64,000 nt of DNA from Ascaris suum (Eukaryota; Nematoda; Chromadorea; Rhabditida; Ascarididae): the NCBI GenBank assembly GCA_013433145.1, contig CM024170.1:11383866-11447865 (forward strand). Direction: 5' to 3'. Under the pieces are notes generated by a model. The model searched no databases. It saw nothing but the letters and a program-made list of their open reading frames with translations, and was not told the DNA's origin. This document shows positions 25,737 through 37,934 of the stretch, in pieces. The stretch's first letter is position 1, and each line of letters starts with the position of its first letter. A program made the translations under genes and the position numbers.

Positions 25737-28700
25737 AAACAATGTGACGGTCACTCTAACCGCATTGTTCGTCGATTCTCTCAGAGGAGGCCGGAGGTAT
25801 GAGATCGTTAAACGCCCTTTTTCGAGCGTCAATATAAGAGTTCATTGACATCCAGTGGTGACCAGCGGTATTGCAGTAGAACTTTATGCGGTGCGCTACC
25901 GTAAACGGGGAATTCTTGATTACAAACGCCCAAATGAGAACGGTATGAACAAGTGAATTTGTTTAAAGGAAGTTATAACCATTTGCATCACAGTGTTTTA
26001 GTAGCTATAGTTTCAGAACTGCCATGTAATCGAGTAGAGAAGTATGTCAACGTGATTAGCTGATAGTAGCTAAGCGTTTTGCGAGCGTTTTTTAAGCTTT
26101 AGTTAAGAGCACATGAGTCGCTTTCTTAAAAGCGCACTTACTAAAGATTGTACGTAATCAAAAATTAAATTGCAGCTGATAATTAATCATTATTTAACTT
26201 GTAGCTTATATATACTTTAAAATTTTTATGAATTATACGATTTCCTTTTGTTTATTCACTAATTATTTTTTCCACAAACTACTATTTTTCAATAATTCAC
26301 CTCTAAGATTTATGCAAATTTCTTTGTGCCATGAAGGGAAAATATACAATTTCCATAGGTTTTTTTAATGTTTACCATGAAGATTTTATTCTCTCATTTG
26401 TAATGGAATATTTATTTGTGCTCTTAACATATGGCCATAATAGATCAGCAAGCATTTTGTGTGAATTGACCCATTAATCAGTTTTTTTTTTTTTGCTCAA
26501 ATATTGAAAATGTTATTTGGGGAGAGGGAGAGAACGATGTTCGATTGCAGCGTTAGATAATACGAAAAATTCCGCTTTTGCAGATTTGCGCTATCTGATC
26601 GGAAGATTATATGTGCCAAAAGAATGAGTTCATAGAGTAAGACGGCGGTTGAAATTAACTTTACTTGCACCCCCTTAAATTTGCTTCATTTTATTCACAC
26701 TTATCGCACTGCTTACCACTCATGAAAAGCATATCACATCTATTCAGTGCTATTCTTATAGGCGATTTACAGTATTCACAGTGCATTCACGAAATCGATG
26801 GATTGCACGCCAAGTAATTTATGCATAGAGCATAGTTCTCGACGTTCAGTCATTTCCTCCATAGAAAGATGCAACGTTCGATATTATTCTTGCTGCGAAA
26901 CTTTCGAAATGCATTGTGGGAAAATATAGTTGCAAGTATATAGGTGCATATGCTTTCTTGTGGATTCTTCTTTCAAAGAGCTGGATTTGAAAGCCTTGGT
27001 ACAGCATTCATGAGGTTTTATTCTTGGGTTATTTCATAGATGAAAGAGAACCATGGCTTAAATTGACAAAATGATTACCACAAATAAGCCGGCTTTTCAA
27101 ATTCAGGTGTTTAATCATGGTTAAAATTTAAAAATGCAGTGGAAAAAATCACAAAAATCGCAAAAATTAGAGCATAATAAAGCAGCGTTGCCAGACTTTC
27201 GACGTTGTTTGCCTATTACCTCTGTCACTTACTTTTCATACCTACCTAACGTTGTATTTCTAGCGATAGTGCCAGAATTCTAATTATTGAGCATTGAAAT
27301 TTTATTGGTTATATTCTGGCCGATATTTTCCTACGAAAAATGAGAACAGCAAATGGAATAGCGTAAAATAAAAAGATGCTCTAAGTTGCCAAATTTTTCC
27401 TCACTGAGCTAACCTCATTCTCTTTTCTAATCACTATTTTTGAGATGTTCCATCTAAGCTTAAATTGTTGAGGAAATAACTTTTGTTCTAGTATAGCTCC
27501 AGCTTATGCCAACCAGTCTCAAGCTTTAATAAATTTGCGCACAATTATACTTCTGAACCGCATCATAGCGGCACCACGTTTAAGCATTTGTCTCAAAAGT
27601 TTCATCCGGAAGCCAATGAAACTAGAATAAGAAAACTCGCTAAATATAATCTATACCACGAGATAATCCAGTTTGCTAGCAGCTAAACTGACCTTTTAAC
27701 TTCCAAAAGGGAAATAGTCACTTAAATACGCCAACAAAAGATTACAAAGAAAAAAGAATTAGAACGAATCCTTTGTGGACAAATCCTTCGAGCAGTCGGA
27801 TTTCGTTTCAAACAAATTTGCGATATCGCATGCATTTCATTAATTATTGGTAACTTATAAAACCGAGCTGGTTCCAATGAGTGGAACTGCAAAAGTGTCT
27901 ATGTTGCTGATTCATCAGCATTCTTCTCCGCTTTTTTGAAATGACTTTATGATCACGTAAACTTTCGCAAATTCTGTCATATTTGTGCATACACAGCGAT
28001 AATAGTGCCTCGAAAATAAAGGAATAGCGTGAAAGAAAATCCACGCGAATAGAAAGTTAATCTACTCGCTTAATGAGTTGAAGAGAAATTTCAACTGAAT
28101 ATAAAAACAGCCTATATGAAAGGGATTGAGGTTTATAGATTACTTTATATTTTATGGAGATCGTTTTTAAATGTGAATAAAGATGTATACCACTAAAGAG
28201 AAGTGGATAATCGAAAGCGGTTAATTCTAGTTTATGGAGTCGGAGGCCAATAATACAAGTTTATAGCGTATTTGTCTACCTACACAATTGTCCATATGGA
28301 TTTCTTGGATAAGAAAGAAATAACAGAGGAAAATGAAAAATCTTGATCCAAGAGAAAACTATTGAATTTTTTGTTTTTTTCTCTGTCTCTAGCACGTAAC
28401 CAACCTAACCGAAATGTTCAGCGGTTTTCCTTTGTTGTTCAAGTCGGAATGTGTGCCATACGTTTCATGAGCAAATGATTTCATGTTTCACTCTAAAAAG
28501 GTGCACAATGAAAAACACTCTCATTTGTTTGTTTGAATGCAATTCCATTGTCATTAACTTCCATTCTTTAATTGATCATCTAACCAAACAAATTCTCTCC
28601 ATTCAACAGCCTTTTTTTTTTAAATACTAAAACCCTAATGGTGTTTTTTCATTTCTGTTATCATTGATGAGATTTATTGTACTACATAAAAATTATTTCA

Positions 28701-29466
28701 GTTATTTCACTAATCATTGATTGTAATATAAATTGTTTAATATGAAGTATAAGGATATCGTATTCTAGTATAATGGGATAGTTGTTTGTTAAGAAATATT
28801 TAATTTTACTGCCCTATTAAAAGTAATAACATTCGATATTTATGTATGAAAATGTTTTTCAAATATTGTAATGTATTTTAATTTCCTCTACATTCAATCC
28901 AACAATTTCCATCACTTTTGTTGAAAAAAAAAAAAAAAACTAATCACTTTTGTGAACTCTTCACGATGTTTAGCCTTAGATAATTATTTCAGCTTCTGTT
29001 TTTTTTTTTTCCAACGCATATAATGCATAAGGATTTGAGCATTTGCATTTATACTCATATAAAAGATTATAAATGTGAATAACACTTCGTTTATAATCTT
29101 ACATTACCGGAAGCTCTAAAAATGAGAATGCTCAATAAGAGATTATTTGATTTTCACGTTTTTCAATTTCCCACCACTATCTGATATTGTAAAATTTTCT
29201 ATGTCTATTTTGCTTAGGTGATTTCAGCAATTTAATTATTACTAAATACCTCGAACAAACGTCCCTCTAAGAATTCTCTCTCTTCTTATCTTCACTCTCC
29301 TCAACTATATCTTTTTTCTTGTCACTTCTTTTAATGAAACTAGAGCTGTGAAACTAAAGCACTTAATATTCTATTAATGCATCATTTTAGACTGATGCCG
29401 CATTAAAAATTTTAGACGGCTATAATACTGAGAAAATCTGAAACATCTATCAGGCTAGCGAACTAT

Positions 29467-29488
29467 CCCCCCCTCCCTCCCCCCCCCC
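29467..29488. other. C-rich tract
   Basis: C7, C3 and C10 separated by single T, so the minus strand is a G-quadruplex candidate in a very AT-rich neighbourhood. Confidence 0.7.
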
Positions 29489-29940
29489 AAGCCCCTGGTT
29501 ATTTTCAGGCTAGCTGCCTAAAATAGTCTTAATTCCCAAAGAATCATAATCGGACTCAAAAATTCTATACTAGCACAAAAATGCGGAAACATTTAAACAA
29601 TTGGGAAAAGAATCAGCAGTTACCAAAAAAAAAACCATTATTTTTATAAATTTGCTTAGCAAAGCACATTATAGCAATGCTCTATCTATCTGCATGTTTG
29701 TCCACTTGTCTATCCGATAAACTTTTATAGCTTCACTTGGGAACTTCAACAGGTGACGTTAAAAAATTTGATGAATATAATATAAACCATAGAATAACCT
29801 CTATTCCATTTATAATACTAATTCATAAAGTCCGAGAAAAGTGTGAAATATTAACATTGGCATTTTACGATGTCAAAAGAAGTGGCAAAAAATTTCGCTA
29901 TTATCTCTTAGGATCGAATTTCTATCTTACAATGTTTTGG

Positions 29941-29967
29941 CCCCCCCCCCCCCCCAAAAAAAAAAAA
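29941..29967. repeat. Homopolymer C15 followed by A12
   Basis: Uninterrupted C15 then A12. A matching T9G14 (same junction on the other strand) occurs at 33063-33085. Confidence 0.95.
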
Positions 29968-30177
29968 CAAAGTAAAATCATTTCGTTTATTTTATTATTA
30001 TTACTTATGAAACTTACAGCATTAAGGAATACGAAATATAAAAGCTCATAACGAGTCATTTTTTCTAGACAGTTTTCTCATTTGTTTCTAAATTCTTTTT
30101 TTTTTTTTGTTCACTTTGTGTTGATTATTTGACTCCATATTCCATAATAAGCACAGAAAAAAGACTTGCGTCCACAG

Positions 30178-30685
30178 ATATAATAGCAGTAGGAGAAATG
30201 ATGTGGCTAGGTAGACGACATCTCATACAATCTCATGATCCTGTTGGTGTACTAGTTCGATATAGCTTGGTTGAATTAAAAAATCGGTAAAATTCCTCGC
30301 ACGCATCTTTATTTCGCATTTCGATATGTGCTATTTCGTGTTGGTGACCGCACAAAGATGCTTATTCGCGAATGAGGTTGGTATGCGACGAGTGAATGCG
30401 AAGAACTGTGAAGTACACTTAGTACGCATCAAGAAATGTTTCTTTATTGTGGACTATAAAGCATGTTGCCTTGAAATGTTCCCTGACGAGTTATGATTGC
30501 GTTGCTATCGGAAATGTTGTTTGCTAGCAACTCTTGATTGTAACTCGCCCTCCGAACGCCTCTTATATTGTCGTTCCTCTATTCTTCTGAATTTGGTTTC
30601 TTCTTGAAAACTTTCACTTTTTCCGCTCAATTCATTTTAAACTGTGTATTTTATTTTCAGCTATTTCTTCAGTCCTCTTTTTTGA
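30178..30685 (+). CDS. Two exons of an unidentified gene (3' end)
   Basis: Seen: exon 30178-30286, between a TGCGTCCACAG acceptor and an AATCG|GTAAAA donor, encodes IAVGEMMWLGRRHLIQSHDP and then VGVLVRYSLVELKNR. A 374-nt intron ends in a strong TGTATTTTATTTTCAG acceptor, and exon 30661-30685 in agreeing phase adds YFFSPLF and TGA. The first exon is the best isolated exon in the gene-poor centre: 35 codons with balanced composition. The last exon is very short, so the true continuation may differ. No family recognised; upstream exons not found. Confidence 0.4.
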
Positions 30686-33062
30686 TCAATAGAATTCTTG
30701 CCTAGACTATATGGCTCTTATTATCTCAACGGAATCACTATCTCAACTGAAGATAGTGAAAACTATGCAATAGGCGAAAAGAGGTCATCGATACGGAAAA
30801 GTGGAAAATAGTCAACGGTCGTTACAAATATCTATGCGTTTTTGCTTTAGTGATAGAAAAAAGCTTTCTTCATATCATCGAAGTGCAGTCTATTCTATAT
30901 GAACAGGTTGACATTGAATCAGTAAAATATTTCTATCACGCCTGCTGACTGTCGTTTCATCAGTGACTAGGAAAGTTGATCTTTATAACGTGAACATTTG
31001 CCTATGCATGCACTTTTTACACAGACAAATCATGGCGTGATTGCGCTTTAGGTGTATATATCTGTCTTGTAGCTTCAATGTCACGAACGAGGAAAGCTAT
31101 GGCTATAATCTAAATCTCAATGGTCTCTGAAAACCAATTTCTTCCCAGTGAAATGTCCTCGCGAGATATAGAAGCCAAAAATTTGGATAATTTTATAAAA
31201 CGCGACTGCTTGAGTGATGGTGCGGTTTTCATTTGCAAGGAACGCATAAGCGGTCGGTTCTTACTAGAGATGTTTTCATTAACGATGCTCATTGATTTTT
31301 GAACATGTTTTGGAGTCGATCGGATTGGTGAGGCCGTAAAAAGCACACATACCGTGCCAGTATCTCTGGTGCGTTTGTTCATTTGCATAGGTAAAAACTT
31401 GGTAAATGTTTCAGACAGGTAAATATAGTCTAAAGGTTTATCGAAGACGTCTGCAACGCGCGTGGTTTCTCAATCAGAACAACCTACAGGTTGCCAAATT
31501 CATATCGGAGAACGAAAACTAAGGCTAATTGGCGTTGTTTACGACTCACTTTTATGACTTATTGTTCGTGATCCTGCTCCCAGGCGGATTTATGGATCGC
31601 TTTCATCCAGCTGTATCGGAATTTGAAATCTGAGTATGTAGAAATAGAAAAGTCGTCAAATGAACATATCACTTAGTGAATAGAAAAGAGAGAGAGTTCG
31701 AAGGCGAGAGAAAGAGAAGGAAGTGAAAAGAACAAACATTACAAGGAAGTTGACGCTTGACGAAAATTTGTACTGAGTCATTAAATCAAGGAACTCAAAG
31801 AAATTCAGCGAGTAGAAGAGAGCGACGAAAGTTTTACCCTAAACCGCTTTACTTTTCGTTTTCATCTTATTACTTTTATACGTTTTTGCAAAACTTGCAT
31901 ATTATATCATCTTGTCGAGCAAGCTTCTATGCATATTATTTACTCTTTACTATCTTCCATTTTTTCGAAGACCTTTTTGCTGCCTTCTTAACGTTTCAGA
32001 AATTATGTCAATACTGCGAAGCATAAAGGCATCTATGGCACAATTCGACTCTAATGTCACAAATACGCCTCGAGGTTAACATCGCAAACAGATGAGGCAA
32101 TCAAGCTTTAGGACGTAATTATTTCCCTTAGACAATATATATTTGTAAGACTACAGCAATTATCCACTTTGTATTGCTGTGAAACTCCTTGCGCTTTCAG
32201 CAGCTTAACTGTGTGATGTTAGCGATAGTGTTCTGCTAGATTTCTGTTCCTTTACATTTCTTTCTTTATTTATCTATAGATATAATCTGCTCTAATTATT
32301 GATATTCTAATTGTTTACATATTTTTTTGCAGTCATATCTAAGATAACACGTTAAATAAGACATAGTGATATATCTTTAAAAAAATTTTTTAAGGTTTTC
32401 TAATTTTTTTCGAATTTTCATACTCAGTTTCTAAATTCCATTCGTTTTCAACATCATTCCCTTAATTTTTAAATCATCGATGATGCGGCACGCTGCTGAA
32501 AAATTTTTTTTGCTAGTATAGGAAATGATTGTGAATATAAAAAGATCACTTCCCCTAAAAATTTATATATCAATGTGGTATCGCATCGATAATTTATGCT
32601 GTCAGGAAATGCTCTTCTTATATAAAAGAATTAATTTGTATATTAGGAGAGGGAAAATGAAAAAATGTGACATTTAGAGGAGACTGATCATTGATGTCTT
32701 TGTTGACGATTTGTAACTCTTTTCATAGTGGTGTTTTCGTCGTCGAGGATGACCCACATTTGGCACTCTAAAAGAATGCCGCATAATTGTTGCCTATTAC
32801 ATTAGAACAGCTACATGAATGTGCCCCTTTTGACTCAACCATTTTCTTTTGTGTGCATTCCTTTCGTCTTTCTATTTCAGCTCATTACTTCACTTCGTGC
32901 GCTCATAAAAAAGGAACATGTGTGGAGAAGCTCACCAAGGCAATGGGCATGATATGTGCATTTGCATTTCTCTTACCTGATCCGTCATTTTCATAAACTA
33001 CCACCCCAACGAATTATCAAACCTGAGTCGTCCATCCGCACAAATTTTTTACAGATGGTTCC

Positions 33063-33085
33063 TTTTTTTTTGGGGGGGGGGGGGG
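33063..33085. repeat. Homopolymer T9 followed by G14
   Basis: Uninterrupted T9G14, the reverse-strand counterpart of the C15A12 tract 3.1 kb upstream. Confidence 0.95.
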
Positions 33086-34583
33086 ATTCGACGGTTGTAA
33101 AATAAAAAAGCTCCCAAGTTTCGTGGGCCCTCTTCAATGCCTTTAACTTCCTTCGAATTTGATAGATCTGGGTGAAATATGACATAAAAGGTCATCGACA
33201 GCAAGATTCGGTTATGATTACATCATGAGACACCTGTCCTACGAAGGAGTTGAAAAGAATGAAGAGAAATCGAGTAAATGAGCATTGGTCCCGGTCGTGT
33301 TGTTGTAATAGATAACTAAACATCGAAGAAGGAGAGGGATGGGATGACGAGGAGGATTGTTCCTAAAATCAATCAACTCTCCTTAAGCAGTGTTGTTAAT
33401 CAAATGAATGATCCCACAATGCAATCATCACCAGAAGTGGCGATGCAAAATGCAGTACGTGATTAAATACAAGTAAAACGTTGCGAAAAAAAAAGAAAAG
33501 GAACAAACAATGAAGCGAAACGAAAATAAAAGAAGATTAATTAGGCTTGTTGTGTGGGCTTCATATCTATTGGTCATTATAAGCATCCACTTTCCTAATA
33601 AAACTTCCCTAACTTCCACTGATTTTTGAAGCGAGCCTACTCTATACTAAGCTGGAAATTGCTGGAAACAGTGATTGGCTGGTACAACAATTGTTTCGTT
33701 TTTTTTTGAATGAACATTTTGAATGAATATTCTTTTTCTAATTGGCATGTTATAATCAACTGCAATTTATTTGTGCTGAAATGAAACCAAGTTAGCAAAG
33801 CATTACACGATGGCTTTAAGCGAAATTATAGACTATTTACTCTCGACTTATCACTGAGAAAGGTCTACTTCTAGAATTCTTCCTTTTCGGCGAAGGCCCT
33901 TAGAGTATGTAGCCAATGGTAAATTGTACGAAGGAATGGATAGATATAACCAATGGTTAACTGGTTGGAAAGAAAGAATAGACAGAGAACAAGAAATAGA
34001 GAGAGAAATGAATGAACAAGGACATTCTACAACGAGAGAAAGGTGTCGAAAGAGTCGCACAACAAATCATGAGCTAAATAATCAGCAAGTGCTGCAATAT
34101 GGAATAGGATAAGGAACCGAGTGTGGACGTGGAGTGAGAGCTTATGTTTGAGTAACGTGTTCCCATAGGGCATTTCACATATTCAGGACATGGTATGGTA
34201 ATAAATACCGTATTTAATTGATGCGAGCAATATAGGAAGCCTATAAACGATACATGTAGCTATATATGAAAGTATGAGCTCTAATAGGACTATTTATAAA
34301 CTCGAAAAAGACATTAATGTCTCCATTTGCGAGCGATTGAACAACTAAGAAAAACGAATATCTGTTATATCAACTGCAAACAACACACCTCCAACATTAC
34401 GGCAATAAACTTTAAGATTTGCTATGCATATATACATGGCGTCAACTAGCATCCGAAAATAACTTCTCTAGAAGGGGATCTATGCAAATCTTCAAGCACG
34501 TTTATGTTATGCAAATCTAATGATGACGACACTGGAGAGCAATATTCCGCTAGTAGGCAAATATAGGTGATGAAATCTTCTAG

Positions 34584-34636
34584 TAATGTGTATTGGTTAT
34601 TTCTTTATGTTGTAATGTGTATTGGTTATTTCTTTT
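34584..34636. repeat. Direct repeat, two 24-bp units
   Basis: Unit TAATGTGTATTGGTTATTTC plus four bases, twice, separated by 5 nt. Confidence 0.9.
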
Positions 34637-35511
34637 ATTTCTGTAAAAGAAACCAGCTAGATTAGCTGAGGAGGTATGGCGAAGGTATGCGAAATACGAT
34701 AAACTTTGAATTGATTTTATCAGTTTCATGTGTTGTGTAATCTTTTGAGAATATGGTTGTGCATTTCATCACTTACTTTAAGATTCGAATTTCTAATCTG
34801 TTATTTTGTAGAATGTCTTTCTTCCAATGATCGCATTTAGCAGTTAGATGCTAACGTTTCGATGCTTTCATTATTTGCCAGCAATGATGAATACGTAATA
34901 AATGAATTATATCAAACGGAAATTTTAGAGAAACGTACATAAAATAAGTGAAAGAATGCGAACAAATCATTTATATGCAAACGAAATAGAAGTCTAAGAG
35001 AAGCTAATAGGCATTCAATGCTATCAGCTAAGAGATTACGTTCACTTGATTTCCACAGAAAAATTTCTCCAGCAAACGGAAAAAAATATATTTAGCTGAG
35101 ACTTTTTCAGCATTTTTTAATTTGTGATCGAATATCATTTAAAATATCCACTGAAATAAAAGGATCAGCAATAGAGTGAAGTTTAGTGCTATCGTTTATC
35201 AACCTCAACTAACCATAAGTTGAATTTGGTGCTGAAGAACATCAAATATTCACTGACACAGATAGAAATGATTTATTATCGACGTTTTGTCACTTTATGC
35301 CACAACCACAAAGACTATATATAATGTTCACAAGGGATAAGTCGGTGTATTTATGCTCTCGAGCTATGAATTTCCAGCATACTATGTAAGAGAAGGTGTG
35401 TGAAGAAGAGGAGCTCTGTGATCTAGAGCAGAGATTGGTTACATAAATAAGATGAAGTTATGGGAAGTGAGGTTAGGAGAGAAAAAGGAGGGAATTGAAG
35501 GTGCTTGGTGA

Positions 35512-35534
35512 GGGAGGAGGGGAGGGGGGAGGGG
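35512..35534 (+). other. G-quadruplex motif, plus strand
   Basis: G-tracts of 3, 4, 6 and 4 separated by short A/AGGA spacers. Flanked by a purine-rich stretch from about 35455. Confidence 0.75.
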
Positions 35535-37616
35535 CGAAAATAAAAAAATAGAGGCAGTATGCAAGTCTGTTCAAAATTTTTAAATGCTTCTATTAATTCT
35601 CCTTCTTACTATCATAGGGCTTTATTGCTTGGATGTAGGTTGCTTCTACTATGCTTTTATTCAATGTGCCTTTGAAAACTACAAGAATCTTCATTCTCAC
35701 GATAGGTACGCTCTCTATGCACTCTTCCTTTCAGTAATGCGCCATTCGCGTACCACAAAAGAACTGAAGTCGGATTTATTCTAAGCGAAGAGGTATTTTA
35801 CTCTAAGCTGTGCACGCTTGTGATCTCGTTAATATATCAAATTCTCGCATATGCATCAGGTTTGCTGAAGAGATAAACAAAACAATTTCTTATGATGCAA
35901 TGTTTGTCTTAAATACGTGAAGAGACTGGTTTCCTTTGAAGGCTAGATGGGTAAGTTACTACAAAGCCAATAAATTAGGCCAATAGAGTGGATTATTTTT
36001 TGGACGGCATATGTGAACCGATCGGGTGCAAATGCAATTTGGAATAAGATGCGACCTTTATGCGATTTCCACCCGCAACAATATTTTTCGGGTTCCGTTG
36101 TAGCGTTTTTCCTGAGCAGTAGTTCGCACCAGTCCTTTTTTTTGATTCTGACTTCAAAGATTCGATGGGGAAAGAGTTTGGTGGCAGTATTCTCTACTGC
36201 TTATTATAGGCTATGTTGGAAAAATCTCGACGTTGTTGGGAAATGTTGGGAAATTTTTGGAGGAAAATTAATGATTTAGGAAATCATAAAATATTCAAAA
36301 GAAGGAGAAGGGTTCGCCAATGGTTCGCATACGCTCTCATGGCAATATCCTTTCGCCAAAAGTTTCCTTTTTTTAGTAACATAAAGAAGAGGAACGTAGT
36401 GCATGAGATGACCTCTAATATGACCTTCGTGCTTTATAATTATGCACACACCTCTAAATCGCTCTCCGTGCAACACTTTCTTACGCCATCTGACGCATTA
36501 TTGCCTTCCACTTTCCACCTACATATTCCATAGATTTCTATAGAACAACTTATGCATGCATTTTGTGGCTTTCGCAGACTTCCTCTTTTCTGCTCTGACC
36601 TACTTATACGTATGCATATTTGTGTGTGCGCACATCTGTCCTTTCTGCTGGGTAATTTTAACCCGAGAAGCACTAGCACGAAATTTACTGAACGTAATGT
36701 CCATATTTTATAGAATTTCAAAACATTTTACACAGAGTATCAGACAACATCCTAAAAAATACTGCTTTTTGTTCGATAAACTTTATTCATTTGGAGGTGG
36801 AAGAAATTTGCATACACTGTACACCGGTCACGTTATGTTTTGAATGAAGTTTCGTGTGCAGTCAGGTTGATCAAAATGTGAAGCCATTATTTCAGATATC
36901 CAGCATATACTGTATACTGACCGATAATTCACGAAAATGGCCAGCTAGTCATGGGGAATGCTAAAGCGCACATATCGTTTCAGCGCCTACATTTGCGCTT
37001 CTTCACTTGTTCTTCAATTACATTAGTTAAATATTATTGGTTGAAAGGTCGTGGACATTAAGATCAACATTTGTATGCCTAAAATCTTAGGGTTTTGGAG
37101 AACTACTATATTTGAAGGTTTCAATTCGAAAGTTTTACTTTTTCCTAGCAACGTAATTGCTCTCATTGCGCCTTCGAAACACTAGTTTTTTTTAGCGCCT
37201 ACCATCATTTGTGTTAGGCTGTGTTGGGCTATATGAATGAGGAAACTAGCGTATTTTACCCACTAGTTTTCCAATAAACTCATAGCTTTAGCAAACTCGA
37301 AATGCTTCGCTTGGACTTTTTTAATTATGAGACCTCATCAGTGTTGAAGTTCTTGGTATTTTTTGCATGAATGGATACATGACTATCATAATCCCCCGAA
37401 TGGTCCCCTTCCCCTCTCGTTTCCAATAATCGCTCTCTACCTTTCATTATAAACTTCAAAAAATATCTTGATCTCAGATGCGTAAAACTTCATAACGGTA
37501 ATGTGGAATGTTAGATATTTGGAAAAATGTAACCCCTCGCAGTCAACTACTCTTCAGCTTAGCAAGAAATTCTCATATTCGAGACACTGCGTTATAAATA
37601 AATAAATGAACAGATA

Positions 37617-37731
<115 letters not shown>

Positions 37732-37758
37732 GCATAAAAATAAAATGTTTCAAAATAC

Positions 37759-37934
<176 letters not shown>

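Larger units (their letters stand above)
25737..30177. other. Gene-poor AT-rich region
   Basis: No exon with two good splice sites was found. It includes the C-rich tract at 29467-29488, the C15A12 tract at 29941-29967 and a small stem at about 29061-29101 (AAGATTATAAA / TTTATAATCTT). One AT-rich open frame at 29755-29940 follows an AACTTCAACAG acceptor, but its codon content does not convince. Confidence 0.45.

Noticed and set aside
29755..30051. 104-codon frame ending in Pro/Lys homopolymers
   Set aside because: The PPPP and KKKK parts are the C15A12 tract. The remaining AT-rich part has an acceptor but no donor and weak codon content.
31110..31388. Overlapping frames; the plus one (31120-31302) faintly recalls an innexin DGVF motif (FIKRDCLSDGAVFI)
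   Set aside because: The resemblance needs an insertion, covers about 20 residues only, lacks flanking splice sites and the minus strand is equally open. Too weak to call.
36013..36843. Cluster of 88-106 codon frames on both strands
   Set aside because: No pair of splice sites in agreeing phase, and aromatic/Cys composition typical of chance frames here.
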